From Pampus argenteus (taxonomy: Eukaryota; Chordata; Actinopteri; Scombriformes; Stromateidae), in NCBI GenBank assembly GCA_036937835.1, contig CM072878.1, positions 7,352,001 through 7,416,000 of the forward strand: a stretch of DNA of 64,000 nt. Reading direction: 5' to 3'. Positions 24,255 to 35,922 of this stretch are shown piece by piece; the first letter of the stretch is position 1, and every line of letters starts with the position of its first letter. The notes below the pieces were generated by a model. It made no database searches. It saw nothing but the letters and a program-made list of their open reading frames with translations, and was not told the DNA's origin. Both the position numbers and the translations under genes were made by a program.

Positions 24255-24600
24255 CGCGATGCATTCTCTTGACATTGAGACGAAAATCAGCATCTTGTTT
24301 CATCCCCTGTGAAAGTTAGTGTGTCTGCTGCGGGGGGATGGGTGAGATGAAATAATGTTGAGTTAACCATCATGCTATCATGCACACAGACATGTGAACA
24401 CACACACGCACACACACACACACACACACAGCGCGATGCATTCTCTTGACATTGAGACGAAAATCAGCATCTTGTTTCATCCCCTGTGAAAGTTAGTTTG
24501 TTGTGGGGGGATGGGTGAGATGAAATAATGTTGAGTTAACCATCATGCTATCACACACACAGACATGTGAACACACACGCACACACACACACAAACAAAC
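24254..24600. repeat. Tandem duplication, about 177-bp unit
   Basis: The block starting GCGCGATGCATTCTCTTGAC at 24254 recurs at 24431 with nearly the same sequence, including the G-run, GATGGGTGAGATGAAATAAT and ACAGACATGTGAACACAC. Only a few substitutions and short indels separate the copies. Both are bordered by (CA)n, which probably mediated the duplication. Confidence 0.85.
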
Positions 24601-24931
24601 ATATACATGACACTAGTATAGAAACACACACGCAGACACACAAACACACATTCTGCAGTGCTCCACTCATGCTTCACTACTCTGGTTCTCTTGACCTATA
24701 TCTTTCTGCCAGCTACAGGCATCATGTGCACACACACACGCACGCAACACACACACACACACACACACACCAGAGCCACACATATTTCATAATGTGTTAA
24801 ACAGCAGGAGAAGCTATGAAGTTGCTCTGTTGATCTTGGCTCGACTGCTTTGCTGTCATGACAATAAGCGGGTGAAACTTGAGGCACCCCCACCCCAAAG
24901 CACACACACACACGGGTATACACACACATAC

Positions 24932-24944
24932 TGACCTTTGACCT
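24932..24944 (-). promoter_or_regulatory. DR1 nuclear-receptor motif
   Basis: TGACCT-T-TGACCT is a perfect direct repeat with 1-nt spacing, the consensus bound by HNF4, COUP-TF and RXR heterodimers. It sits between CA repeats in the intergenic spacer. Confidence 0.4.
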
Positions 24945-25064
24945 GACTGCTGTGGGGAGAATGAAGGCAAAGGCGAGAAGGGGAGTGTGTGGGGTTACCC
25001 AATGGCTCCAGCTTCCAGCTCTTTGTTGGTGGAGAGGAGGCCCTTGTTAGGGCTGCAGCTGTTT

Positions 25065-25065
<1 letters not shown>

Positions 25066-25142
<77 letters not shown>
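25066..25142. repeat. (CA)n microsatellite, longest in the window
   Basis: About 77 nt of CA with a single AT interruption near 25101. Confidence 0.95.
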
Positions 25143-25148
<6 letters not shown>

Positions 25149-26586
25149 AAGCAAACACACACATTCCTTAGTGATTGCAAGAGACACCAGCACACACTGC
25201 TTACACATTCATACAGGCACTTAAAAAGACCTAGAGTAATTTTCCATAAAAGTTTAGTAACTTATGTGTAACTTATATAATATATTATTTACATTTATGT
25301 TATGTAACTATTCTACATGGCTCAAGTGTGAATAAAACACACTAATAACTGTGTTAGTAACTGATACATACGAAGAAGAACGTATCATCACATGTTACAC
25401 AAACACTAAGCAGTAATACCTGAGATAGGGAGCAATTTAAATCAAAAGTTATTGTTTTTAATGCTAACTAATTTGGGAATGATATGATATTTGTATTTGC
25501 ATTAGTTTACACTAATTAGTTCAATAAGAAAAAATCAATTAGTGTATAACAATATTTGATGGATGTAAGGGAGGAGGTGGTTTAGCAATTCTATGTCTGA
25601 AAGATAGAAGGGCAGAAATCAAAGAATGGCATCTGGGACTGATTGGCTTGATGAACGCGGGCAGAAAGATCATTGAATTGTGAATGAAGGGAAGTGCTGC
25701 AGTCTCTTACTTGTGAGGAAACACGACCCCTACAACCAGACAAAGAGGTGAGGAACACAGACAGAGAGACACAGAGAGGGACATGTGCCATCATGAAAAT
25801 GATCAATACAATCAATAGAAACACCAGCTGTAATCAGGGATGAGTACAAAGAAAAAAAAACCTGTCAAGTCATCTGCTATCTTCACCAGAACACATCACA
25901 TTAGGGAGTGAGCACTGATGGGACACTAAGAAATCATTTGAAATTCATTTAGTTGGTCAATAGGTGCGGTAGAATGTAGGTTAATGCAAAAAGAGGTGAC
26001 ACGGTTCTTTCATCCCTCATGTTTCTCATCATCATTCAGTCCTGAAACAGCCAAACTTCAGCTTGAATCTGATACAATCTGATTCAGCTGAGCCAACATG
26101 AGACGTGCTGAGCAAAGACAATCTGGACATATATATATATATATATCGTCTGCACATATGCACTCCTGCATATCACGCAATAGTTTCTACAGTCTGGTCT
26201 TGTAGTTGAAATGACTGAGTGAATATAGGTCAGCGGAGAGACACAGATCCCCCATAGCGCTTCATTTCTTTCTCCACCCCACATATTCACACTCTCCATC
26301 TTTTCCTCTGCCATTCTGGTCATTTCCTTCCTTCCTCTGGGATATATACAGCTCATGTTGCCTCCTCACTGTGTTTCTGTCTTTCTCACACTTTTTAAAC
26401 GCATCTTTGTTGCCTTTCAATCAAGTTTGAGAGTCATGACTACAAGCTACAACAATATCTCTACAATTGCAGCCCCAAAAACAACAAATGGGTTTTGACC
26501 ATTAAATTAATTAAAAAAGAAAATGGACTCCACCCATTTCAATAGAACTTCACAGACTGGCATCACATCTGGAAAGACGTCTCCTG

Positions 26587-26673
26587 ATTGGAGGATATTG
26601 TAATGCAGCAGTGAAAAATAAGTTGTGATTGGCCCGAGCTTAGAGGTGTGTGATGAAAGGGAATGCTGATTGG
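26587..26673 (-). promoter_or_regulatory. Triple CCAAT-box array at 41-bp intervals
   Basis: TGATTGG motifs have their ATTGG cores at 26587, 26628 and 26669, exactly 41 bp apart. The DNA between them is not repeated, so the spacing is not a tandem-repeat by-product. Multiple evenly spaced CCAAT boxes are typical of NF-Y-driven promoters. No transcript is identified. Confidence 0.4.
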
Positions 26674-26771
26674 TCAGCTTTGTGTCTTCTGACGCAGTGC
26701 TGCAGTGCTGAGCCGTTTGCAGGTGTTGCGAGCGCAGCAAGTGTGTCAGTGTGTCAGTGTGTGCTTGTGCT

Positions 26772-26798
26772 TGTGTGTGTGTGTGTGTGTGTGTGTGT
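26772..26798. repeat. (GT)n microsatellite
   Basis: About 27 nt of GT, 100 nt downstream of the triple CCAAT array. Confidence 0.9.
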
Positions 26799-26962
26799 CC
26801 ACTCACTTGCTGCAGCAGACTGCCTGCCCTTCATCAACCAACAGATTTGAAGCTGGTCTCCATAGCAACCAAAGCTCAGCTTGTGAACAAAGATAGCTTC
26901 CCTCTTTCCCTCCCCTCTTCCTTTTGACCAGGCGGGCAAGAGTCCTTCTCTCCAGAGGCGCC

Positions 26963-26964
<2 letters not shown>

Positions 26965-26993
<29 letters not shown>
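26965..26993. repeat. (GT)n microsatellite
   Basis: About 14 GT units. Confidence 0.9.
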
Positions 26994-26996
<3 letters not shown>

Positions 26997-27520
26997 CATG
27001 TGTGCACAAGTGTGTTTGGGTGAAGTCAGAGTGTCTCTCTGTTGATAGTTTGCTTTGGCTGGCAGGTGTATATTGATTACTGTCACTAGCTCAGCTCAGA
27101 AATGAACATACCTTTGATTTAACTCAACGCTGCCTTTAAGGTGCTCTGTACTGTTCAGGCTTATATAACTAATGTACTGAAATAATGCAACAAAGATGAC
27201 CGACAGATATACTGTAAATACATCACATATTTTCAATAACTCTGAGAAAGCCTCTTCCTGCTCAAAAGCCACTGCCTGTGGCTGGTGGAGACAGTCAAAC
27301 ACACATCCAGCTTCCACATGGTTTCCGCACGAAGGCAAAACTCCAGATTCAGACTGACAGAAAGTTAACACTTTCATCACAATGGACAGCTGCTAGTTTG
27401 GAGATTTTGATAACAACATGGATGTGACCACATTGGAAGTGAAGGCTTCCAGTTTATTGTGTTGAGGATTTTGGTAATGAGGATGGCATTTCCTGACCAG
27501 CAAACAGACTCAGTGGAGCA

Positions 27521-27522
<2 letters not shown>

Positions 27523-27551
<29 letters not shown>
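27523..27551. repeat. (GT)n microsatellite
   Basis: About 14 GT units. Confidence 0.9.
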
Positions 27552-27554
<3 letters not shown>

Positions 27555-27986
27555 GACGGTCTGTTAATCCCAAAACAAACCTGAATTAATTATTCATCTG
27601 GATCCTCTTAGTTCATTTGTGCTGCAGTTGGCACAGGATCATGTGAGGGATTTGCACTTTGCAGAGAAAGCCTATTGATGCTGCTGCACCAGACACTACC
27701 AATCAATCCCAAATTACTTTTATTTTAGGAACAGGATGCAGTAATGCTACAGAGGTCTGCTGCAGAGGCCTATTCTCCATCTAGAAGGTGGATATACTTC
27801 AAAACCATTAACTACTAAAATCACTGATGATGCTAATAGTGTTTATATGGACTAAACCAGTTTAACTGTTGTGATGAATTGCTTTTTAAAAAAAATAAAA
27901 TAAAAATAAAACCAAATGACACTAAACAGCCGGCAGAAGTATAAAGGAGGGATTTGATGTTAAATCTGAGCTCAGAATCACAGTTT

Positions 27987-27994
27987 TGACGTCA
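27987..27994. promoter_or_regulatory. Perfect CRE palindrome TGACGTCA
   Basis: A full CREB/ATF site about 2 kb upstream of the fscn1 start site. A half site, ACGTCA, also lies immediately upstream of the fscn1 TATA box. Mammalian fascin is known to be regulated through CREB. Confidence 0.4.
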
Positions 27995-29677
27995 TAAACT
28001 GGGTTTAAGGTGTGTTTTTTGATGTTAGCTAAATGTCTCTACCCGATTTATATTTAAACTCATCATAAATAAATATTTTTGCTATGTCTATGTTGTAGAC
28101 ATAGGGGAAAAATATATCAGACCAAGTCCCATGATAATATCAAGAGTGCTATTCTGGAGCAGAAATTACATTTGGAGATTTGATTTGTTTGAGGATGTAC
28201 TGGCTGAGGATTGGATTTATCCAGACGGCAGGAGAGAAGCAGGGCGAGATTAAACGATTAGATTACATTTTAGGGTCAGATTTCTTTCCGTTTGCAAACA
28301 CGCCAGCATGCAGAGAGGCGAACATGACACACAGCACTGAAAATGCTCTGTCAAAATTGTGAATTATTATTTTCATTAATGAATATTTTTATTTATGAAA
28401 AACATTACTCTAAATGTCACTCTTTACTGGGAGATTCCAGATTAAAGCAAATGTCTGTTGATTTGATTACACACTAAAATAAAAAAACGCCATTCAGACA
28501 GTGAATTAGGACCGCCACTAAGGATTCTTTTCATTACTGATTCAGATGCGGATTATTTTCTCAACAGATCAATTAGCCTGTGAATTAGAATAATGAAATA
28601 TGGAACTCACGATTACATTGCGTTAATGCCTTCAGTTTGCTTTTTTCTTTTCTGACTAAGAGCGTAAGTGTGAATATATATTCATATATTTGCTGTCATA
28701 TAGGACAAAGTAACACAAGCAAATTGCATTGTCACATTTGAGAATCCGGAACAGCAGCAGCTGTACACTGAATAATAATAAAATGATACGTGAACTACTT
28801 CTGCTTTGATTTCTCTTTTCATGGAAAGGGACATAAAACACTGTGTGTGTGTGTGCGTGTGTGTGTGTGTGTGCGTGCGCGTGTGTGTGTAGATACAGTT
28901 GGTGATTTGTTAATTTGTAACAGGGGCCATCCCCTGTTGTAGCAGCTGAGCGCGGTGCGGTCAGTGCAGGTTAATTTCCTCAGTCACATTACCTGCTCTG
29001 TATGGTTTCTCTATGATCGCTGCATCACATTGCTACTTGACCCAACTCTAAAGAGTATATTGGCCACAATATGCTATAGAACTGAGTATTTATAGTATGC
29101 AGCTTAGTAAATATTAGAGATCCAAGACGAAACTGACAGAAGGGCAGAACTAAAAGAGACAAAGGCACAATTACAAATCCGTATGCTACTTCAGCACCAC
29201 AGACAGAGACATGGATTTATCAATACACAGCTCAGTTAGGCTACTGATATTTCAGAGCCATGGTCAGGACCATAGACTCTAACCTGCACAAAGCTCAGTC
29301 AGATAAAGGATCAATGAGTCAGGCAGACTAGACTAACATACTCAACTTAACAACCGCTCTGGCCCTGCACCCGCTCTGCTACTGGGGGGGCAGGTTCACA
29401 ACAGGGATGCAGTTTGGTCATTTTTTTAACCTCAAATTGTCTGCTGTACATATGTGTGTGTGTGTGTGTGTGTTTGGGTGTGTTTGGGTGCACAGTTATG
29501 CACATACACTGAGTAGATGCCAGTGTGTTCTGTTTGGCCTCTTTGTTTATGGAACTGGGCCTTTCCTGCCCTCTGATGTGCGTCCTCGGGCCATGAATAG
29601 AGCTTTGTGTGTGGACACACACACACATCCCGTCCTCATGATATGAATGCTGAATCCATCTGATCAGTTTGTCCCAG

Positions 29678-29699
29678 ACAGACAGACAGACAGACAGAC
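29678..29699 (+). repeat. (CAGA)n microsatellite
   Basis: CAGA repeated about 5.5 times. Confidence 0.85.
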
Positions 29700-29980
29700 T
29701 AAGAGGATTTGATTTGATATTACTAGTTGCTGGAGGTTAATAGAGCGTGCTCTGTCTTCTTACTTTTTACACACCCCTACTGAGTTTAGAGATTTAATTA
29801 CTTTCTTTCCTTCATTATTATTCATTATCTACGTTTACAAGAAGGTAGAGAACAGAAAAAAGTGTGGAGAAGAGAAAAGGAGAGAAAAGTGGAGGAAGGA
29901 ATGGAGGACCTGATGAACTAGAAGTGACAAACAAAAAGAGACAAAACTCCCTGTGACACCTCCGTGATTTCTATCACAGT

Positions 29981-30045
29981 GGGGCGTGGCCTGCGCTGCA
30001 ACGTCATTGATGCTTATATAGGCTGCAGCTGTGGCGGCGCGCTCG
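29981..30045 (+). promoter_or_regulatory. fscn1: fscn1 core promoter
   Basis: A GC box, GGGGCGTGGCC (29981-29991), a half CRE, ACGTCA (30001-30006), and a TATA-like TTATATAGG (30014-30022) come in order. The start of transcription is expected near 30045. The leader to the ATG at 30255 is about 210 nt and CpG-rich. Position inferred from motif spacing. Confidence 0.7.
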
Positions 30046-30254
30046 CGCTGATGAGACAGGCAGAGCACTGAGGACCGGCGGCGCGCGTTCACAGACTCCC
30101 ACTCTGCCACACACACTCCCTAAACAAAGAGAAGCACGCGAGGCAGCAGAGCATCCCACTCTTTCAGCCGCGAGCTCACTTCCAGAACCGCCCCCCCCAC
30201 ATCCCTCTCAGATATTACCGGTCCGGTCCGAGGCTCGAGCGCACAGAACCGACT

Positions 30255-31095
30255 ATGACAACTAACGGAGCGAGTAACGGAACCAGCGACATGCTGCAGA
30301 TCCAGTTCGGTCTGATCAACTGTGGGAACAAATACCTCACGGCGGAGACCTTCGGCTTCAAAATCAATGCCTCCGCCACGAGCATGAAGAAGAAGCAGAT
30401 CTGGACTCTGGAGCAGAGCGGCGACGACTCCAGCGGGAATGTGTTCCTGCTCAAGTCACATCTGGGCCGGTACATTGCCGCCGATAAGGACGGGAACGTT
30501 ACCGGAGACAGTGAGACCCCGGGCCCGGAGTGCCGGTTCATCATCACCGCTCATGATGACGGCCGCTGGTCCCTGCAGTCCGAGCCGCACGGCCGCTACC
30601 TGGGCGGCACAGAGGACCGAATCATCTGCTTCGCGCAGACAGTCTCCGTGGCGGAGAAATGGAGCGTGCACATCGCCATGCACCCACAGGTAAACATCTT
30701 CAGCCTGACGCGCAAGCGATACGCGCACCTGAGCTCCAAGGTGGACGAGATTGCCATCGACCGGGACGTCCCGTGGGGTGTGGACTCCATGATCACGCTG
30801 GTGTTCCGCGAGCAACGCTACCACCTGCAGACCTCTGACAACCGATTCCTGAGGAACGATGGCGCGCTGGTCGCCACGACGGACAAGAGCACCGGCTACA
30901 CGCTGGAGTTCCGCTCCGGCAAGGTGGCGTTCAGGGACTGTAGCGGCAAGTACCTCGCGCCCTCGGGGCCCTCCGGTACCATGAAGTCCGGTAAGAGCGC
31001 GCGCGTGGGCAAGGACGAGCTGTTCGTGCTGGAGCAGAGTCACCCGCAGGTCGTGCTCACCGCTGCCAACGAGAGGAACGTCTCCACCCGGCAAG
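30255..31095 (+). CDS. fscn1: fscn1 exon 1 (coding part)
   Basis: Encodes residues 1-280 and the first base of Gly281, covering beta-trefoils 1 and 2 and the start of 3. Donor G|GTGGGT. The open frame continues past the donor to about 31187 but loses similarity there, so the splice is preferred. Confidence 0.95.
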
Positions 31096-31231
31096 GTGGG
31101 TGTGGTGGTCCGGTGTGTGTGCTCTGCAGGCCCGGTGGCCTTCTGGGTGATTGTGGGTATGTGTGTTGGTATCTCATGTGTCCCTGACAGAGGAAGGGTT
31201 AAAGTGATGGAATGTCAGACTGCATCCCCCC

Positions 31232-31292
<61 letters not shown>

Positions 31293-31486
31293 GACTAAAG
31301 AGTTAGATATGGTTAGATTTGGCCTACATATTCACATACAATGAAGGCCTGTGTGTATTTACACATGCCTAACTGCAGGCTGTTTGGCCAGAGTCCACAT
31401 CTTCATATGAAAATCACTATGAACTCAGAAAACACTGAAGTCACTGTACATTATAACATGCAGCACACCACACAGTCAGCAGCTGT

Positions 31487-31524
<38 letters not shown>

Positions 31525-34500
31525 GTTGTCCCTGGTAGCTGGACTGTTCTTGCATTTTACAGACTGACATGAAAACACAACAAACACAATCTTCAGGCCT
31601 GTTAGTCTGTTAACAGCATCATATGCACGTGTGCTATCATTCAAATGTAAAACAGCTCCACAGTTGCAGGACACACACACACACACACACACACACTTAA
31701 TCACCTCATCCACCTCATCAGTGGTGTGCAAAGGAAAACTCAAAAATGGAAAAAGCATTCCGCACATGGTGAGTTTATGTTGAGGTTTTGTATCCTATAA
31801 TCTGTACTGAAGCGTTTGACTTGCTCATGTTCATATGAGTTAAAACCCACCTCATCCCCACCAACACTAATGATCTATTAAACAGAACCTGCATTTTAGC
31901 ATTTCAGTCACACAGCCCTGATGACATGGTAACCCAAAACCAGAAGCTCCTGTGAGTACATTTCCCTCCTGCAGCTGTGTAATCAACCTGGAACACTTAA
32001 GATGAAATTAGAGCCTTTGAGAGCAGCTGAAGTCTTCCCACAGATTCATGCTTCTTCATGTAGTTCAGAGCTCACGTAGCTCCACGTTTCATAACTCTAT
32101 CATCAGTTATTGGGTGGATACCTGCTCCTGGTGGACACACCTTTTATTCCCTGTTTTCAGATTAGATCGGTGTGATTTTGTGTGTGTGAAATAATTTTGT
32201 GTGTGTGTGGTTTTCAGATGTAAAAATGGGCAGACATACAAGCTTGTCTCTCTCCACCTTCTTCCTTCCTTCCCTCCCCTCCTTTCCTTTTTTACCCTCA
32301 CCCATTCACCCTTTTTCCATTGCCTCCTTATCTCCTCCTTTCCTTCCTTCCCTCATTGTTCCTCCCTTCTTCTTTACATCTCCTTATGCTTCCTTCTCTC
32401 CCATCCTCCCCTCACTTCTCCTCCTCCTCCTCCTCCTGCCTCCACACCCCCCTCCCCCACCCTTCATGCTCCCCCAGCCTTTGGGCCTGGCTGCTGTGCA
32501 TCTGAAGTCATTATCAGTGGTGATTGTTGTCTACATAAATTACCGTCTTTTGTCTCTAAAAGGTGCCAAAAATTGAAATTCAAATATTTGAGGTCTGAGT
32601 GTGGGAACCGTGCTCTAAAACCTCCCTGAGTCAGCACAAAGAAATCTAGAGAACAAGTAGACGCAAGTAGAGAGCGAGAAGGCAGAGACTGAGTGTCTGG
32701 TGTAATGAATGATGGGGATAAACTAATTGATGCTTGATTTAGATGAACACACTGGTGAGAATACCAAGTGGTCTGGCTCCTTTTTTCAGAAAATATGATT
32801 ATCATATCCATTTTATTTTCAGCTCCTGTCTTTCTGTCACACCCTGAGCCTCCCAGCTTTGTTTACTTGTCAAAGCAGCAGTTATGCACTCTTCAACTTT
32901 TTTTATTATTATTCCTCCATGACTGGTGCTCAGTATTTGACACAAAATGGAGGCCAGTCTGCAAATAAAAAACGAATGAAAAATGAATTAAATATCCCAA
33001 AGTGGGAAAAAAATGCCATTACTGTATGTCAGATATTTAGTTTAATCAGATTATCCCTGATGATGATCCTTCTCATGGAGGGAAATGCTGCAGCAGCATC
33101 CTGTTCAGTCTTAATAGATAAACGATGTGTATATAATAGCAGTTACCTTGGAGGAGAAAGTGTGTCCAAACTGTTTCATCATTGTCGTCATTGTCGACGA
33201 ACCGTCAGCAGAAATGTGTAACGTTGCTCCAAAGCAACAATAGTGGCCCAAAACTTCCCAATGTACCTTTTTTTTTATTTAATTAAATTTTCTTTTTAGA
33301 TACAGCTTCTTTGAGGTCATTATAAAAATCGATTGTTAACACCATCATTTACATTCTGTCATGACGGGATGCCACAACGATCTCTGTCATCATGTTACCT
33401 CACATAGAAATAAGCAGGGGGATGGAGCACAGTATCAGCACTGTGTTGGTGTTCAGTATCGTATCAATATAAGTTGGTATCAGGTAAGGAAAGGAAAGTC
33501 AGTTACTGGCGTGCCACATCTGTCCGTAATGAGCAGGAGCTCCGAGTCTTCAGAGGAAAGACCACGTTGAACCCGACAACAACTGGATCATTGTGATGTG
33601 GATTAAATGTTTGAGTTGAAATGAAACTGGCTCCAGATGTTTTTAAACTGACAGCTGCTCGGCGGCTTTCTGTTTGGCAGGCCTGAGCCAAGATGGCGGC
33701 TGCAGTCGGCTGGCTCCCATTAACAGATGAAGGTTTTATTTTTTTGTTTAGTTTTTTTGACGAAAGCGGGCTCAAGCGGTTCAGCCCAAAAGCTGCTTTT
33801 ATCCAATCAAAGCTGCTGGTTTTGTGACTCGCTCTTAAATTGTTGTTGATCGCGTTCACATACTCAACCGCTGCAAATCCAGCGTAGCATTAATTCGACG
33901 AGCTATTCCACCATCGCTGCAGTTGATGGTGGAATGTGTGGTTTTTTTTATGTTGTTGTCCGTCCAAAATGCTGCAAAAGCATCAAGAGGAATTGATTTC
34001 TGTTTTGGGACATTAATTATAACTTCCTGACTCATTCAGTGTCATTTATTTATTCATTCTGCCGCCCACATCTAGTCTCTGATTCAGTAATCACAGGAAA
34101 GTAGGCTTTTAATTAGCCAACATGATACGATGAAGCGGCGCATTGAAACGCCTGTAACTTATTCACTTCAACCTAACTTGAACCCATTGAATTCAAGATC
34201 ATTAAATGCAGTCTCGACATGTAACGAACTACGAGGAACAAGTCTAATCTTCTGCTCGACAAACTATTAGATTCACAGCAGCAGCTCTCCTGTTTCTCTT
34301 CTCTCATTCATAACTGCTATTAATCTGACCCTGCGCTGTTACCCGCTTCCTGGCCGTAACACCCTTTATCCTTTTTGAGAAGGAGATGCTCGCAAATTCC
34401 CCGAGAGACTGTTTAATGACCCCCACCCACCTCCCCATATGGACTGAGACACGATTATCAGTCAGTTAGCCTGGAGCTGAATGGCCTTTTAAGTGGCCTG

Positions 34501-35880
34501 TTCTGCCCCTAAAGTGTGGCACAAGCGTGAGTGAAGCCTGAGCAATGGATGAGAGCCCATCATGTCCTGCTGGGTGCTGGTGTGACCGCTGGGTGCTGGT
34601 GTGACCACTGGGTGCCGGCGGCTCTTTGAAGCTTAGAGAAGCATCTAATTGTATATTTGGTTGGGTTATGAATCCTGTTGGTACCAAACTGAAAAATGAC
34701 TCGCCTGAATAATCGTGAGTAGGCAAAATCCAATTTCTTTTTTTTTAAAGGAATAGTTCAACATTTCTGGCTTATTTGCTACTGTTATTCACTACTATTC
34801 ATGTCCACTAGTTGGCCTGTATTTGTCCTTCCATACAAAAACCCAGTTGTAAAAACATTAGCACTTTTGTAGATTACAGTTGCCGAACAGTCAGTCTGTG
34901 TTCAGATAACTGTTGGTAAGCAGCTCAAACTATGCATCACATCACAGATTCGTCATAAAAAATCAAACATGTTTGGTACATTTGTCACAGCTAAGACTGG
35001 TCCAAGCCTGTAAAATAACATGTGACGAGTGCTGACTGTGTTTGCCTCACCTGTTTTTCGCAAGGCACAATGTTAAAAATCAGTCATTGCATCTAATCAG
35101 GGTTGTACTCGGGCTCTAAATCATGTATTGTGCAGTGGCTGGTTTTTAAGGGCGGGAGGGTAACTGTGGCTCCATGTTGTGTCTGGCCATGAATAAGCCC
35201 TGACACCCTTTCTGCAGCCTTCACCCCCTACGCTGGCAGGAAATGAGACACACCACATCGTCCTTGGCTGGTGTGTGTGTTAATCCCCGTCTCTACAACA
35301 CATCAACACACTAGACCCACCAGGAGAAGGGAAGTGATTCATTTATGCATCCTTGGTAGTTCTCACTGGCTGTGAATGAATGTGCAGGCTTTAATGTTTG
35401 TAGACCCTCAGTACGTTTGTGTGTTTTCACAGCGTCATTATGTGTGTGGGTGCTGGGAGTGTGTGTGTGTGGGTGCTGGGAGTGTGCCACGGGAGCAGGG
35501 AACCTCTCCCCTCTTAATGTCATCTACATCATTATAGGTTAGGCTTCAGCTGCTCTCCAGTGTGCAACACACTGGACCCAGGGCAGCTTTTAAGTCAATT
35601 AGCCAAAAGTATTTTGGACATCCTCGGGCATAACATGCCTGCCCTCATTTAAGAAGGTTATTTTTTCCATTTGTTAGAGGAAGTGGGAGTCTTGTTGTGG
35701 TGTGTGTGTGTGTGTGTGTGTGTGTTTCAGTTTGTCTGTACTGTATGAGCAGTGTTATGTCAGTGTGTAGGCTGGCTGGTCACTGTATGTGTGTTTGGGT
35801 CAGAACAAAGGCCGGCGATCTGGCTCCCAGTTTGTGTCCCAGCTGGCCACCTCCTCAGTCAGGCCTGCTGAACAATAGAC

Positions 35881-35922
<42 letters not shown>

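Larger units (their letters stand above)
10180..29970. other. Actb-fscn1 divergent intergenic spacer
   Basis: About 20 kb between two divergently transcribed genes. I recognise no coding exon. It is rich in (CA)n/(GT)n tracts (listed separately), holds LINE 3'-end remnants near 23.0-23.4 kb, a 177-bp tandem duplication at 24254-24600, a (CCA)n patch at 19569-19602 and a (CAGA)n tract at 29678-29699. Among these lie CArG boxes, a triple CCAAT array, a DR1 site and a perfect CRE, so enhancers for the flanking cytoskeletal genes are plausible but unproven. Confidence 0.6.
29975..31110. other. fscn1: CpG-rich region over the fscn1 promoter and exon 1
   Basis: CG dinucleotides are frequent throughout this stretch, in strong contrast to the AT- and CA-rich DNA on both sides. 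It fits a CpG island over a 5' end. No CpG statistics were computed. Confidence 0.7.

Noticed and set aside
24187..24600. CRISPR-like array from repeated blocks
   Set aside because: Only two copies of a 177-bp unit inside CA repeats, in an animal genome.
30456..31094. 212-codon minus-strand open frame opposite fscn1 exon 1
   Set aside because: It is a shadow of GC-rich fascin coding sequence on the plus strand, where the real protein is unmistakable.
31096..31187. Read-through extension of fscn1 exon 1
   Set aside because: Similarity to fascin stops exactly at the GTGGGT donor and resumes in exon 2.
33905..33935. Hairpin as a microRNA precursor
   Set aside because: The stem is only 11 bp and does not extend; a microRNA hairpin needs about 22-33 bp.
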